Source: an uncultured Candidatus Melainabacteria bacterium
GTDB lineage: Bacteria > Cyanobacteriota > Vampirovibrionia > Gastranaerophilales > Gastranaerophilaceae
Direction of reading: 5' to 3'
NCBI GenBank assembly: GCA_947525005.1
Contig: CANNUY010000013.1
Coordinates: 1-59,106, forward strand
Length of the DNA: 59,106 nucleotides
Below, piece after piece: positions 17,624 to 26,520 of the stretch. The notes beneath the pieces were generated by a model, which saw nothing but the letters and a program-made list of their open reading frames with translations, was not told the DNA's origin and did not search any database. The translations under genes were made by a program, and so were the position numbers. The first letter of the stretch is position 1, and each line of letters opens with the position of its first letter.

Positions 17624-18118
17624 TTAAAATAAACTTTTCTCTACTGAATCCTTTATATATAAACCAAATATGAATGGTCTATATGATGCATTTTCTTTCT
17701 TTAAATCGTAGTTTTCTTTATTCAAATCTTCTATTTGATTTTTTAAATTTTCATTCTCAGTCTTACAACGGATTAATTCAACAACGACTTCGTCCATTCC
17801 TTCTAAACGCTCGTCCAATATCTTTGTTACAGAATCTGTTATACTGTTTTCCATATTGTGTAAAGACTTCAACAAACTATCAACCACTAGCTGTGATGCC
17901 GTATTTGACATTGTAGAACTAATAGGAGCTAACGTCTCTTTTGCCTTTTTTAAAGCTCTTACATCTTCTAATGAAAAATAAATTTTACCATCATCAGTCT
18001 TTTTAGGAGATACATCAGCTTTTTTACATAAACCTACAATCTCTATATTATCACTTTCTAAAATTTTTCTTACGTCTTGTGGCGACAATACACTGTCATT
18101 TAATTGATTTACACCCAC
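17624..18118 (-). CDS. MerR-like DNA-binding protein with coiled coil
   Basis: The 164 residues start at GTG behind GGGGAAG. The N-terminal 55 residues (SPQDVRKILE, LCKKADVSPKKTDDGKIYFSLEDVRALKKAKE) have the helix-wing pattern of MerR-type or excisionase DNA-binding domains. A Met/Ser linker precedes a coiled coil from about 105 to 150 (LIRCKTENENLKNQIEDLNK). No metal-binding or ligand domain follows, so it may dimerise through the coil. It lies directly upstream of recA with a 12-bp gap, suggesting co-transcription. A link to recA expression or DNA repair is only inference. Confidence 0.65.
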   Translation of the reverse strand: MGVNQLNDSVLSPQDVRKILESDNIEIVGLCKKADVSPKKTDDGKIYFSLEDVRALKKAKETLAPISSTMSNTASQLVVDSLLKSLHNMENSITDSVTKILDERLEGMDEVVVELIRCKTENENLKNQIEDLNKENYDLKKENASYRPFIFGLYIKDSVEKSLF

Positions 18119-18225
18119 GAAATCTTCCCCTCAAATATTTTTATCAATATTATACCATAATACATCTTACCATGTATCTTTCAAAAGACGAATTTGTAAC
18201 AATTTCTTTAAAAAACTTTATATAA

Positions 18226-18263
18226 TTTAAAGGGGCGTGCCTTTTGGGGCACGCCCCTTTAAA
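18226..18263 (-). terminator. Terminator of leuC
   Basis: A 16-bp GC-rich stem (TTTAAAGGGGCGTGCC and its complement) lies two bases from the leuC stop codon; the flanking sequence is A/T-rich on both sides. Confidence 0.88.
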
Positions 18264-18264
18264 T

Positions 18265-19503
18265 CTAATCTGTTATATAACCTTTTATAGCTGTTTTTGC
18301 TGCAACAAAAGGTGATGACAAATAAATCTTACCTTCTGTATTTCCCATTCGACCTTGAAAATTTCTATTTTGAGTTGACAAACAAACTTCACCATCAGCC
18401 AATGTTCCAGCATGTACCCCAACACAAGGACCACACCCTGGAGGTAATATAACCGCACCGGCTTCCATAAAGATATCTATCAAACCTTCTTTTAAAGAGG
18501 CTTTATAAACATCTGGTGATGCTGGACAAATCAACATTCTTACATCAGGGTTTACTTTATTTCCTTTCAAAATACTTGCAACCGTTCTCATATCTTCTAA
18601 ACGACCGTTTGTACAAGTACCTACAAAAACTTGGTCAACCTTAACATCACTTAATTCAGATACTTTTTTTACATTATCAACCGTATGAGGACAAGAAACA
18701 GTTCTTTCAACCTCTGCTGCATTGATATTGATAACTCTATCATAAACCGCATCACTATCAGGTTTAATAACTCTAAACTTATCCTCTCTTCCTCTTGATT
18801 TTAAATATTCCCTTGTAGTTTCATCAGCCACAATCAAACCACATTTTGCACCTGCTTCAACTGCCATATTTGATAAAGTAAATCTATCTGACATAGACAT
18901 TTTTTCAATAGTTTCACCACAGAATTCTAATGCCATATAAGTAGCACCATCTGCACCTATTAAACCTATCAAATGTAAAATCAAATCCTTAGCACATACA
19001 TCTTTTTTAAACTCACCGTTTACACAAATCTTAATTGTTTTAGGTACTTTTAACCAAGTTTTACCGATTGCCATCGCAATCGCAACGTCCGTTGAACCCA
19101 TGCCTGTAGCAAATGCACCTAACGCTCCAGAAGTACAAGTATGTGAGTCAGCACCAACAAGTACTTCAGCTGGATTAACATAATCTTCTATCAATCTTTG
19201 ATGGCAAACACCTTTACCGACATCAGATAAAATTGCTCCGTATTCTTTTGAAAATTCTCTCAATACAGTATGTGTATTAGAAAGCTCTTTTCTTGGACTA
19301 GGTGATGCGTGGTCAATAAACAAAATTGTTTTTTCAGGGTTCTTCAACCTATCTTTTCCAAGTTTTTTAAATTCCTGAACTGTTAATGGACCTGTGCCGT
19401 CTTGCACTGCACAAACATCAACTCTAGACACAATCAATTCACCAGCGTGAACTTCCTTATCTGCATGTTCTGATAATATTTTTTCTACTAATGTTAATCC
19501 CAT
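18265..19503 (-). CDS. leuC: 3-isopropylmalate dehydratase large subunit (LeuC/HacA family)
   Basis: The 412-residue aconitase-superfamily protein isomerises 2- to 3-isopropylmalate (leucine) or, in related enzymes, homocitrate to homoisocitrate. Length and motifs match the shorter archaeal/bacterial LeuC type: DHASPSPRKE, GKGVCHQ, GADSHTCTSGALGAFATGMG, and the [4Fe-4S] cysteines in GTCTNGR and PPGCGPCVG. It follows a homocitrate/isopropylmalate synthase-like gene by 40 bp, surely in one operon. The small subunit leuD and leuB are not next to it, so they must be elsewhere. Substrate choice between the leucine and homocitrate routes cannot be settled here. Confidence 0.9.
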   Translation of the reverse strand: MGLTLVEKILSEHADKEVHAGELIVSRVDVCAVQDGTGPLTVQEFKKLGKDRLKNPEKTILFIDHASPSPRKELSNTHTVLREFSKEYGAILSDVGKGVCHQRLIEDYVNPAEVLVGADSHTCTSGALGAFATGMGSTDVAIAMAIGKTWLKVPKTIKICVNGEFKKDVCAKDLILHLIGLIGADGATYMALEFCGETIEKMSMSDRFTLSNMAVEAGAKCGLIVADETTREYLKSRGREDKFRVIKPDSDAVYDRVININAAEVERTVSCPHTVDNVKKVSELSDVKVDQVFVGTCTNGRLEDMRTVASILKGNKVNPDVRMLICPASPDVYKASLKEGLIDIFMEAGAVILPPGCGPCVGVHAGTLADGEVCLSTQNRNFQGRMGNTEGKIYLSSPFVAAKTAIKGYITD

Positions 19504-19543
19504 AATGTATTCCTTTATCTAATCTTATAAATTTAAGCAAAGC

Positions 19544-20836
19544 CTACACAATATGTTGAGGCAAGGCTTTCTTTCTATCCTTTAATGCTTCTGAAAGTTC
19601 GTAATAAGGTGATACCGTCATTACTCTTGCAGCAATTTCAGGATAATAATATATAAACTTTAATTCACTTGATGTCAAAGGTTTTTGAGTATGTACGTTT
19701 GCATAACGAGCCAATTCCAATACTGTTCTAGCTTCTTTTTCGTCCTTGAACTCAATTTCAAGTTTGTTATAAACGTTTCTGAACCCTTTAATGCCACCAT
19801 ATTCACCAGTTGTAATCATACGACCAGTTTCAATTATTTCTGGTTCACCTCTTCCTAACTCTTCAAAGTCATAAAGTTCATAATTTCTTCTATCTTTTAA
19901 AGCTCCATCTGCATGGATACCTGATTCATGTGCAAAAGCGTTATCTCCAACAGCTGGCTGATTAATAGGAATTGCAACTCCAAATGCATAAGCAGTATAT
20001 TTTGCAAGTTTCCATGCCTTACTCAAATCAATTCTTTCATCTAGTTGATATTTATTTTTAAACCCTGCTGATTTTAATATAGACAACAAACAAGATACCA
20101 AATCAGCATTACCAGCACGTTCTCCCATACCGTTAATTGCAGTGTTTATATATGCGTCAACACCAGCATCAATAGCACCTTTAGCGCCCATTACAGAACA
20201 CGCAACTGCCATACCCAAATCGTTATGATAATGTACTTCTATTGGCATTTTTGTTGCTTTTGCTATTTCATAAATTCTATTATAAGCAGTCCAAGGATCT
20301 TCATATCCTAATGTATCACAATATCTGAACCTGTCGGCACCACACCTTTTAGCCTCAGAAGCTATTTCAATCAAATAATTTATATCACTTCTTGATGCGT
20401 CTTCTGCATTTACACCAACAGTTATAGCTCCTTTTTCTTTTGCACATTCAACTGCTTCGCAAGTTGATATTAAAATATCTTTCTTAGTTTTTTTACCTAA
20501 ATATTTACCAGCAATCATCTGATCAGACGTAGATTGAGAAAGGTTGCAATGTTTAAGTTTTGGAACATTTGTAAACGATTTTTCTACATCAGATGCAATT
20601 GCTCTCATCCAACCTGACAAACGAGTGTTTTCTAATACATTTCTTTCTACAAGTTCAAGGTTTGCATTCAAATAATTCAATTCGTGTTGAGTTGTTGGAA
20701 ACCCAAACTCAGACTGAGTTATACCCATATCATCAAGCATAAGATTGATAATAGTTTTCTGTAATTTTGCAAGACCAAGTCTTGAAGTTTGTACACCATC
20801 TCTATTTGTTACATCTACTATGTATATTTTTCCCAT
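19544..20836 (-). CDS. Homocitrate/2-isopropylmalate synthase family protein
   Basis: The enzyme condenses acetyl-CoA with a 2-oxo acid. Family motifs are intact: DVTNRDGVQ at the N-terminus, the metal-binding HYHNDLGMAVACS, and GMGERAGNADLV. At 430 residues it is longer than NifV-type homocitrate synthases and shorter than LeuA with its allosteric domain; the C-terminal 60 residues do not look like a LeuA regulatory domain. I choose the ATG (MGKIYIVDVT) behind AGAAGGA over a TTG two codons upstream. The operon with leuC fits either leucine synthesis or a homocitrate route. Confidence 0.85.
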   Translation of the reverse strand: MGKIYIVDVTNRDGVQTSRLGLAKLQKTIINLMLDDMGITQSEFGFPTTQHELNYLNANLELVERNVLENTRLSGWMRAIASDVEKSFTNVPKLKHCNLSQSTSDQMIAGKYLGKKTKKDILISTCEAVECAKEKGAITVGVNAEDASRSDINYLIEIASEAKRCGADRFRYCDTLGYEDPWTAYNRIYEIAKATKMPIEVHYHNDLGMAVACSVMGAKGAIDAGVDAYINTAINGMGERAGNADLVSCLLSILKSAGFKNKYQLDERIDLSKAWKLAKYTAYAFGVAIPINQPAVGDNAFAHESGIHADGALKDRRNYELYDFEELGRGEPEIIETGRMITTGEYGGIKGFRNVYNKLEIEFKDEKEARTVLELARYANVHTQKPLTSSELKFIYYYPEIAARVMTVSPYYELSEALKDRKKALPQHIV

Positions 20837-20916
20837 AAACAATCCTTCTCATTACATCTACTTCATATTTTCATCTTAATAAATATACCACTTTTTTTCG
20901 ATAAATAAAAGATATT

Positions 20917-21075
20917 TTATAATTCATTAATATACGTATTGTGTTCACAGAGCTTCTTAACCCTATTATTATAATATTTATTACAATTTTGAATAACAAC
21001 TACATTATCACTTAATAACTCAATACCTATTAATAATTTAATAAGCAATAATCCAACAAAAGTTGAAGAACTCAT
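20917..21075 (-). CDS. Possible small ORF, weak support
   Basis: In the gap between the synthase gene and thrS there is a 52-codon ORF starting MSSSTFVGLLLIKLLIG, with a hydrophobic N-terminal half and a Lys/Asn/Cys-containing tail. It lacks a clear ribosome binding site, and open frames of this size can arise by chance in AT-rich DNA. Otherwise the gap holds only the thrS leader, with a GGGG-GTCCA-CCCC hairpin at 21112-21124. Confidence 0.2.
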   Translation of the reverse strand: MSSSTFVGLLLIKLLIGIELLSDNVVVIQNCNKYYNNRVKKLCEHNTYINEL

Positions 21076-21170
21076 ATTGAAGTGATACAATCAAAACGTA
21101 AAGTATAGTTAGGGGGGTCCACCCCAAGTAGCTCTTTCAAATGTTGTTGATTGAGCAGAAAGGACAAAAA

Positions 21171-22949
21171 ATGGAAAAAACAAACGAAACATTGTCTATT
21201 TTAAGACACTCAACATCTCACGTATTAGCACAGGCTGTACAAAAGTTGTTCCCAGAAGCAAAGTTGGCTATTGGACCAGCTACCGATGAAGGTTTTTATT
21301 ACGACTTTGATATGACAAACGGTCATACCTTCACCCAAGAAGATTTTGAAAAAATCGAAGCAGAAATGAAAGCTATTGTTAAACAAAACCTTACTTTTGA
21401 AAAGGTTGAAGTTGAAGATGTTGATGCTAAAATTGCTGAATTTAAAGCTGAAGGAGAAATCTATAAAGCTGAATTATTAGAAGAGCACAGAAACGATAAT
21501 CCTACCCTTTATCTAACAAAAGATAAAGATGGGAATGTCTTATTCAACGACTTATGTGCAGGACCTCACGTTCCTAACACATCATATATCAAAGGTAATG
21601 CTTTCAAACTTCTAAAAGTTGCTGGTGCTTACTGGAGAGGTAATGAAAAAAACAAGATGTTACAAAGAATCTATGCAACAGCATATTGGAACAAAGAAGA
21701 TCTTCAAAGCTACTTGACTATGCTTGAAGAAGCTGAAAAACGTGACCACAGAAAACTAGGTAAACAACTAGACCTATTCTCTGTAAGAGAAGAAATCGGT
21801 GGTGGTCTTGTACTATGGCACCCAAATCTTGCCGTTGTAAGAGAAGAAATCGAAAACTACTGGAGAACTGAACATAGAAAAAGAGGTTACGTTATCGTAA
21901 ACACTCCTCAAATCGCTAAATCAAAACTTTGGGAAATCTCTGGACACATGGATCACTACAAAGAAAATATGTTCTTTATCCAAAAGAACGATGAAGACGA
22001 AGATCAATTTGTAGTAAAACCAATGAACTGCCCATTCCACATTTTGATTTATCAAGCAAACAGACACTCATACCGTTCATTACCACTAAGAATGGCTGAA
22101 CTTGGTACAGTATACAGAAAAGAAAAATCAGGCGCTCTAGCAGGTCTAACACGTGTACAAGGTTTCACTCAAGACGATGCTCACATCTTCTGTACACCTG
22201 AACAGCTTGTTTCTGAAATCAATGAAATCATCGATTTCGTATCAGATACAATGAAAATCTTCAAGATGAATTTTGAAGTTGAATTGTCAACAAGACCTGA
22301 AAGCTACGTTGGTGAACTTGCTAACTGGGATTTGGCAGAAGCAGGTTTGAAAGAAGCTATGGACAAACGTGGTATGAAATATGACATCAATGAAGGTGAC
22401 GGTGCGTTCTACGGACCTAAAATTGACTTCAAGGTTAAAGATGCTATTGGTAGAACTTGGCAATGTGCAACTATTCAGCTTGATTTCAACCTACCTGAAA
22501 GATTTAATATCAAATACCAAGACAAAGATGGCTCTATGAAAACACCTGTTATGTTACACAGAGTAATCTTCGGTTCAATGGAAAGATTTCACGGTATATT
22601 GATTGAACACTATGCAGGCGCATTCCCTACTTGGCTTGCTCCTACACAAGTTACAATCGTTCCTATCTCTACTGATAAACATGCTGATTACGCTGAAGAA
22701 ATCTATAACAAGATGAGAAAAGCTGGTATCAGAGTTCAATTAGATGACCGTTCTGAAAGTATGAATTACAAAATCAGAGAATCTTTAAAAGAACACAAAG
22801 TTCCTTACGTTTGCGTAGTTGGTGACAAAGAAAAAGAATCTAACTCTGTTGCCATAAGAAAACGTGCCGTAGGTCAAATCGGAACTTTATCTGTAGATGA
22901 ATTTATAGAAAAAATTCTTACAGAAATCAAAGATAAAGTGTCTGAATAA
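21171..22949 (+). CDS. thrS: Threonyl-tRNA synthetase, TGS-less type
   Basis: A class II synthetase charging tRNA-Thr. The ATG behind GAAAGGAC gives 592 residues. The protein begins directly with the N2 editing domain (RHSTSHVLAQAVQKLFPEAK, the HxxxH at 13-17), with CAGPHVP later supplying further zinc/editing residues. The usual N-terminal TGS domain of about 60 residues is missing, and no frame upstream encodes it. This is the layout I know from cyanobacterial ThrRS. The catalytic core (MNCPFHILIY, FTQDDAHIFC) and the anticodon-binding C-terminal domain are intact. Two tRNA-Thr genes are at the left edge of the window. Confidence 0.96.
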   Translation: MEKTNETLSILRHSTSHVLAQAVQKLFPEAKLAIGPATDEGFYYDFDMTNGHTFTQEDFEKIEAEMKAIVKQNLTFEKVEVEDVDAKIAEFKAEGEIYKAELLEEHRNDNPTLYLTKDKDGNVLFNDLCAGPHVPNTSYIKGNAFKLLKVAGAYWRGNEKNKMLQRIYATAYWNKEDLQSYLTMLEEAEKRDHRKLGKQLDLFSVREEIGGGLVLWHPNLAVVREEIENYWRTEHRKRGYVIVNTPQIAKSKLWEISGHMDHYKENMFFIQKNDEDEDQFVVKPMNCPFHILIYQANRHSYRSLPLRMAELGTVYRKEKSGALAGLTRVQGFTQDDAHIFCTPEQLVSEINEIIDFVSDTMKIFKMNFEVELSTRPESYVGELANWDLAEAGLKEAMDKRGMKYDINEGDGAFYGPKIDFKVKDAIGRTWQCATIQLDFNLPERFNIKYQDKDGSMKTPVMLHRVIFGSMERFHGILIEHYAGAFPTWLAPTQVTIVPISTDKHADYAEEIYNKMRKAGIRVQLDDRSESMNYKIRESLKEHKVPYVCVVGDKEKESNSVAIRKRAVGQIGTLSVDEFIEKILTEIKDKVSE

Positions 22950-22969
22950 ACATTTTTGATACTATGTTT

Positions 22970-23005
22970 AAAAAGGTTGCAAGCATTATGTTTGCAACCT
23001 TTTTT
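22970..23005 (+). terminator. Intrinsic terminator of thrS
   Basis: AAAAGGTTGCAA pairs with TTGCAACCTTTT around a short loop, followed by T residues. Confidence 0.88.
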
Positions 23006-23042
23006 ATTCTAAATTTATTATAATCTTTTTTATAAAACCAGT

Positions 23043-24596
23043 TTAAAATGCCAAGCTTTCGCACAAAGCACTACTTGATAATTCAGAACCTGTAAACATC
23101 TTTATAAGCTCGTTTTCATCAATACTTGTTCCATATTTAAACAAATGCTCATCAAGATAACCTGCAGTTTTCACTGTTTCAGTCAAATTACCCAACTCAC
23201 TTTTTAAAAACTTATACATCTGTGATTTTATCAAATCAGCTCTAAAATAGTTCTGATAATAAGCAGGGTGTGACAAATAATGAGGTATTGTCGCCCATTC
23301 ATTATTTATATCTTCGGTTTCGTTTGCTCCAATGTATTTTTTTCTTAATTCATGCCACAACTGTTTTAAATCTTGTTCAGGGTTTTCATACATCTGTTTT
23401 TCAAAATTTATTATCAGCATACTTCTATTAATAAATTTCGCTTCAGATTTCTTATGCTCAGCCTTGAACTTTTTCAAAACATCATCTGATACAACATCTT
23501 TTAAGATATCTTCTTTTTGTTGTAAATCACCCATCATCATCGCAACAGCCTCTGTCATTGCTGGATACGCTGTTTTATCCAAAAACGGTAAATCTTGATT
23601 TATTCCAATATGATAAACACAATGACCAAGTTCATGACACAATGTATCAATACTTATTGTGTTATTAGTCAAATTAGCCAATATTCTAGCATCTTTTCCA
23701 GCTTCTATATCAAAGCAAAATCCGTGTGTGTTCTTATTTTTTCTTGGGAATAAGTCCAATGTAATAGGTAGATTTTTTACATCATACCCCATATTTTTAT
23801 AAGCATTAATTGCTATATCTACAACTTCTTCCTTTGTTTTTAAAGCCTCATTAACAGCTTTTGCAGGATTATTCTTCAACAACAAACCATAATGGTACGC
23901 ATTTAATTCACTTGGTTTAATTCCGTATTCTTCTGCCAACTCTTTTTTGTTTTCAGTTTGCAATTTTTGGTTAATATCAAAAGCGTTATTATAAACTTCG
24001 TCCAACAAGTTCTGCAAATACTTAGCGTCAACGTCATAACCTTCTTTCAAATTGTATTCAAAGAAATTTTTATACCCCTTAGTCTTTGCAAAATCATTTC
24101 TCAGTTTAACCAATTCAACCAAATCATCAGCAATCAAATCACCTGCCAAAACATTAGCCTCATAAGCCTTTTTTCTCAAATCAATATCTTTTTCTGTTTG
24201 AAGAATTTTAGTTATTTGTGCCTTATTAACCTCTTTACCGTCAATTTTAGGCACATAAGAATTAAACTTTGATGCAATATCGTTTTCTTTATCTCTCAAC
24301 TGTTTTTTGATATCGCCAGTATTAAGTTCGTCATCAAAATCCTTTACTAAATCATGTAATTGTTTTGCTAAATGTTTATCTGAAACACCTTCTTTTTCAA
24401 GGGTTTCAAACTTGTTAAACAATTCCTTATTCTTATACAAAGCATAAACCTCATCTTGAGATTTTTGATATGCTTCCATATTTTCTTGCGTACTATTTAT
24501 ATAAAAATTCCAACAATCAACACTTGCCTTCAAACTCTTTGGTTCAAGTTCTTTACAGAACTCATCTCTTAACGCAATATACTTATTATCCGTCAT
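23043..24596 (-). CDS. Zinc metallopeptidase, M2/M3 oligopeptidase type
   Basis: The 517-residue protein carries the zinc motif HELGH (TLCHELGHCVYHIG) and a downstream Glu in PAMTEAVAMMMGDL as third ligand, the HExxH+E arrangement of clan MA. The largely helical sequence and the C-terminal WATIPHYLSHPAYYQNYFRADL resemble peptidyl-dipeptidase/oligopeptidase families M2 and M3. No signal peptide, so it is probably a cytoplasmic peptide-degrading enzyme. Its ATG overlaps the kdsB stop (TAATG), so the two are translationally coupled, although their functions do not obviously connect. Confidence 0.82.
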   Translation of the reverse strand: MTDNKYIALRDEFCKELEPKSLKASVDCWNFYINSTQENMEAYQKSQDEVYALYKNKELFNKFETLEKEGVSDKHLAKQLHDLVKDFDDELNTGDIKKQLRDKENDIASKFNSYVPKIDGKEVNKAQITKILQTEKDIDLRKKAYEANVLAGDLIADDLVELVKLRNDFAKTKGYKNFFEYNLKEGYDVDAKYLQNLLDEVYNNAFDINQKLQTENKKELAEEYGIKPSELNAYHYGLLLKNNPAKAVNEALKTKEEVVDIAINAYKNMGYDVKNLPITLDLFPRKNKNTHGFCFDIEAGKDARILANLTNNTISIDTLCHELGHCVYHIGINQDLPFLDKTAYPAMTEAVAMMMGDLQQKEDILKDVVSDDVLKKFKAEHKKSEAKFINRSMLIINFEKQMYENPEQDLKQLWHELRKKYIGANETEDINNEWATIPHYLSHPAYYQNYFRADLIKSQMYKFLKSELGNLTETVKTAGYLDEHLFKYGTSIDENELIKMFTGSELSSSALCESLAF

Positions 24597-25327
24597 TATG
24601 CCATTACCTTTGCTTTAAAATTATTCAAATCATCAATAGTATCAATTCCAATAGGCTTATTAGCAACAAAATCCACCTTAATTTTCATACCCATTTGAAG
24701 AACTCGTAATTGTTCAAGACTTTCAGTTAATTCTAATGGAGTTTGATTAGCATTAGTCATCTTGAAAAGAGCTTCTCGTTTATAGCCATAAATTCCTATA
24801 TGTCCATAAAATTTTGAATGTCCTGCATTACGTTCAAAAGGTATTTTAGAACGTGAAAAATAAAGTGCATAATGATTATTATCAAAAACACATTTTACAA
24901 GATTAGGGTTTTCCACCTCTTTCATATCAGTAATTTCTGTTATAAGTGTAGAAACATCAGCATTATCATCTTCTTTTACTAATCTAATAACTTTATCAAT
25001 ATTTTCTGATTCAATCATCGGTTCATCACCTTGAAGATTTACGATATAACCGATTTCTGGGTGTCTTTCTACAACTTCTGCAATTCTATCACTTCCGCTA
25101 TTATGACTTTCTAAAGTCATCTCAGCTTCTGCACCAAACATCAAAGCTGTTTCACATATTTTTTCATTATCAGTAGCAATTATTACTCTGTCTGCTAAAT
25201 TTGCCTGCACAGCTTTTTCAAAAACCCACTGTATAATAGGTTTTCCACCTACTTCTATAAGTGGTTTCCCTTGTAATCTGCTTGAGCCATATCTTGCTGG
25301 TATTATTACTGCTGTTTGTTTTTCCAT
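24596..25327 (-). CDS. kdsB: 3-deoxy-manno-octulosonate cytidylyltransferase KdsB
   Basis: KdsB makes CMP-Kdo from CTP and Kdo for lipopolysaccharide inner core. The 243 residues have the nucleotide-binding start IIPARYGSSRLQGKPL, VNLQGDEPMI, and the family end region PIGIDTIDDLNNFK. Intact length. Its presence says the organism makes Kdo and therefore has an LPS-type outer membrane. It overlaps the downstream peptidase gene; kdsA, kdsD and waaA are not in the window. Confidence 0.95.
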   Translation of the reverse strand: MEKQTAVIIPARYGSSRLQGKPLIEVGGKPIIQWVFEKAVQANLADRVIIATDNEKICETALMFGAEAEMTLESHNSGSDRIAEVVERHPEIGYIVNLQGDEPMIESENIDKVIRLVKEDDNADVSTLITEITDMKEVENPNLVKCVFDNNHYALYFSRSKIPFERNAGHSKFYGHIGIYGYKREALFKMTNANQTPLELTESLEQLRVLQMGMKIKVDFVANKPIGIDTIDDLNNFKAKVMA

Positions 25328-25415
25328 TTTATTGTCCTCATTTTCTTATTTATAAATTCAAATTCCAAACTATTTTTATACTCTATATTATACTCTTATC
25401 ATTAAAAAAAGGTAA

Positions 25416-26519
25416 TCAATTTTCAATAAATTCTGATAAAATCATATTACTTAACAAAAAACCGTTATTTTCAACTTCATTATTCAATTTATAACCATTT
25501 TCTGTTTTTATAATATGTTTTGAACTCAAATATTTATCAATTACTTTATAATATTTTTTATCAAAATCAATAGAAAATTCCTCGTTGATTTCTTTTATAT
25601 TAATACCTTCCTCTAATCTAAACCCTAAAAATATTCTTTCTTCTAATTTTTCTTGTTTTGTTAAAAACTTACCCATTAATCTATCTGTCGGGTCGTTCAT
25701 ATACTCAACCAAATTCGTTGTATTAGAATATCTGATATCGCCTTCAAACCCGTGAGCAGAAACTCCAAACCCATAATATTCACCACATCTCCAATAGTTT
25801 GAATTATGTCTTGATTGAAAACCAGATTTTGAATAATTACTAATCTCATAATGTTCAAACCCATGTTCCTTTACGAGTTTGTTTGCTAATAAATACATAT
25901 CAGCTTGACAATCATCATCTGGCAAATTTTCTGGAGAATGTTGATAAAAATATGAGCCTTCATCAATTTTCAACCCATACAAAGAAATGTGCTGAACATC
26001 AAGTTCAAAAACCTTTTCTAAATCTGCCTTAAATCCTGATATTGTTTGGTTAGGCAAACCATAGATAAAATCAAGACTGATATTCATAAACCCTGCATTT
26101 TTTAAATTTTTCACAGCCGTTATAATCTCAGACGATGTATGACGTCTGCCAATCAACTTCAACAACTTATCATCAAAAGTCTGAGAACCAAGACTAACAC
26201 GATTAAAACCTAATTCTTTTAAACCATTTGCATAATCTGGTGTAACGTCATTAGGATTAAGTTCTATTGTACGTTCACAAATATCTTCAAAATTAAACTT
26301 ATCAACAATCTTCTTTAGTTCACCAATTTCCATAACAGAAGGTGTACCACCACCTATATAAAAGGTTTTTAGTGGTTCACCTTTGTAATAATAATCAATT
26401 TCTTTCAACAGTGAATATAAATATCCTTTTCTTTTTTCAAGTGTTTCAAACGATGTAAATGAACAATATTTGCATTTTTTAACACAAAAAGGGATATGGA
26501 TATAAACTGACTGAACCAT
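25416..26519 (-). CDS. hemW: HemW-like radical SAM protein
   Basis: HemW is a heme chaperone of the oxygen-independent coproporphyrinogen oxidase family. Starting at MVQSVYIHIPFC, the 367 residues carry the radical SAM motif C12-x3-C16-x2-C19, YIGGGTPSVM, ISLDFIYGLPNQT and the C-terminal GFRLEEGI typical of HemW. The N-terminal extra cysteine of true HemN is absent, supporting HemW. The start was placed at 26519, one base from the upstream stop, with AAGGACG inside the upstream gene as ribosome binding site, showing coupling to the glycosyltransferase gene. Confidence 0.9.
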   Translation of the reverse strand: MVQSVYIHIPFCVKKCKYCSFTSFETLEKRKGYLYSLLKEIDYYYKGEPLKTFYIGGGTPSVMEIGELKKIVDKFNFEDICERTIELNPNDVTPDYANGLKELGFNRVSLGSQTFDDKLLKLIGRRHTSSEIITAVKNLKNAGFMNISLDFIYGLPNQTISGFKADLEKVFELDVQHISLYGLKIDEGSYFYQHSPENLPDDDCQADMYLLANKLVKEHGFEHYEISNYSKSGFQSRHNSNYWRCGEYYGFGVSAHGFEGDIRYSNTTNLVEYMNDPTDRLMGKFLTKQEKLEERIFLGFRLEEGINIKEINEEFSIDFDKKYYKVIDKYLSSKHIIKTENGYKLNNEVENNGFLLSNMILSEFIEN

Positions 26520-26520
26520 T

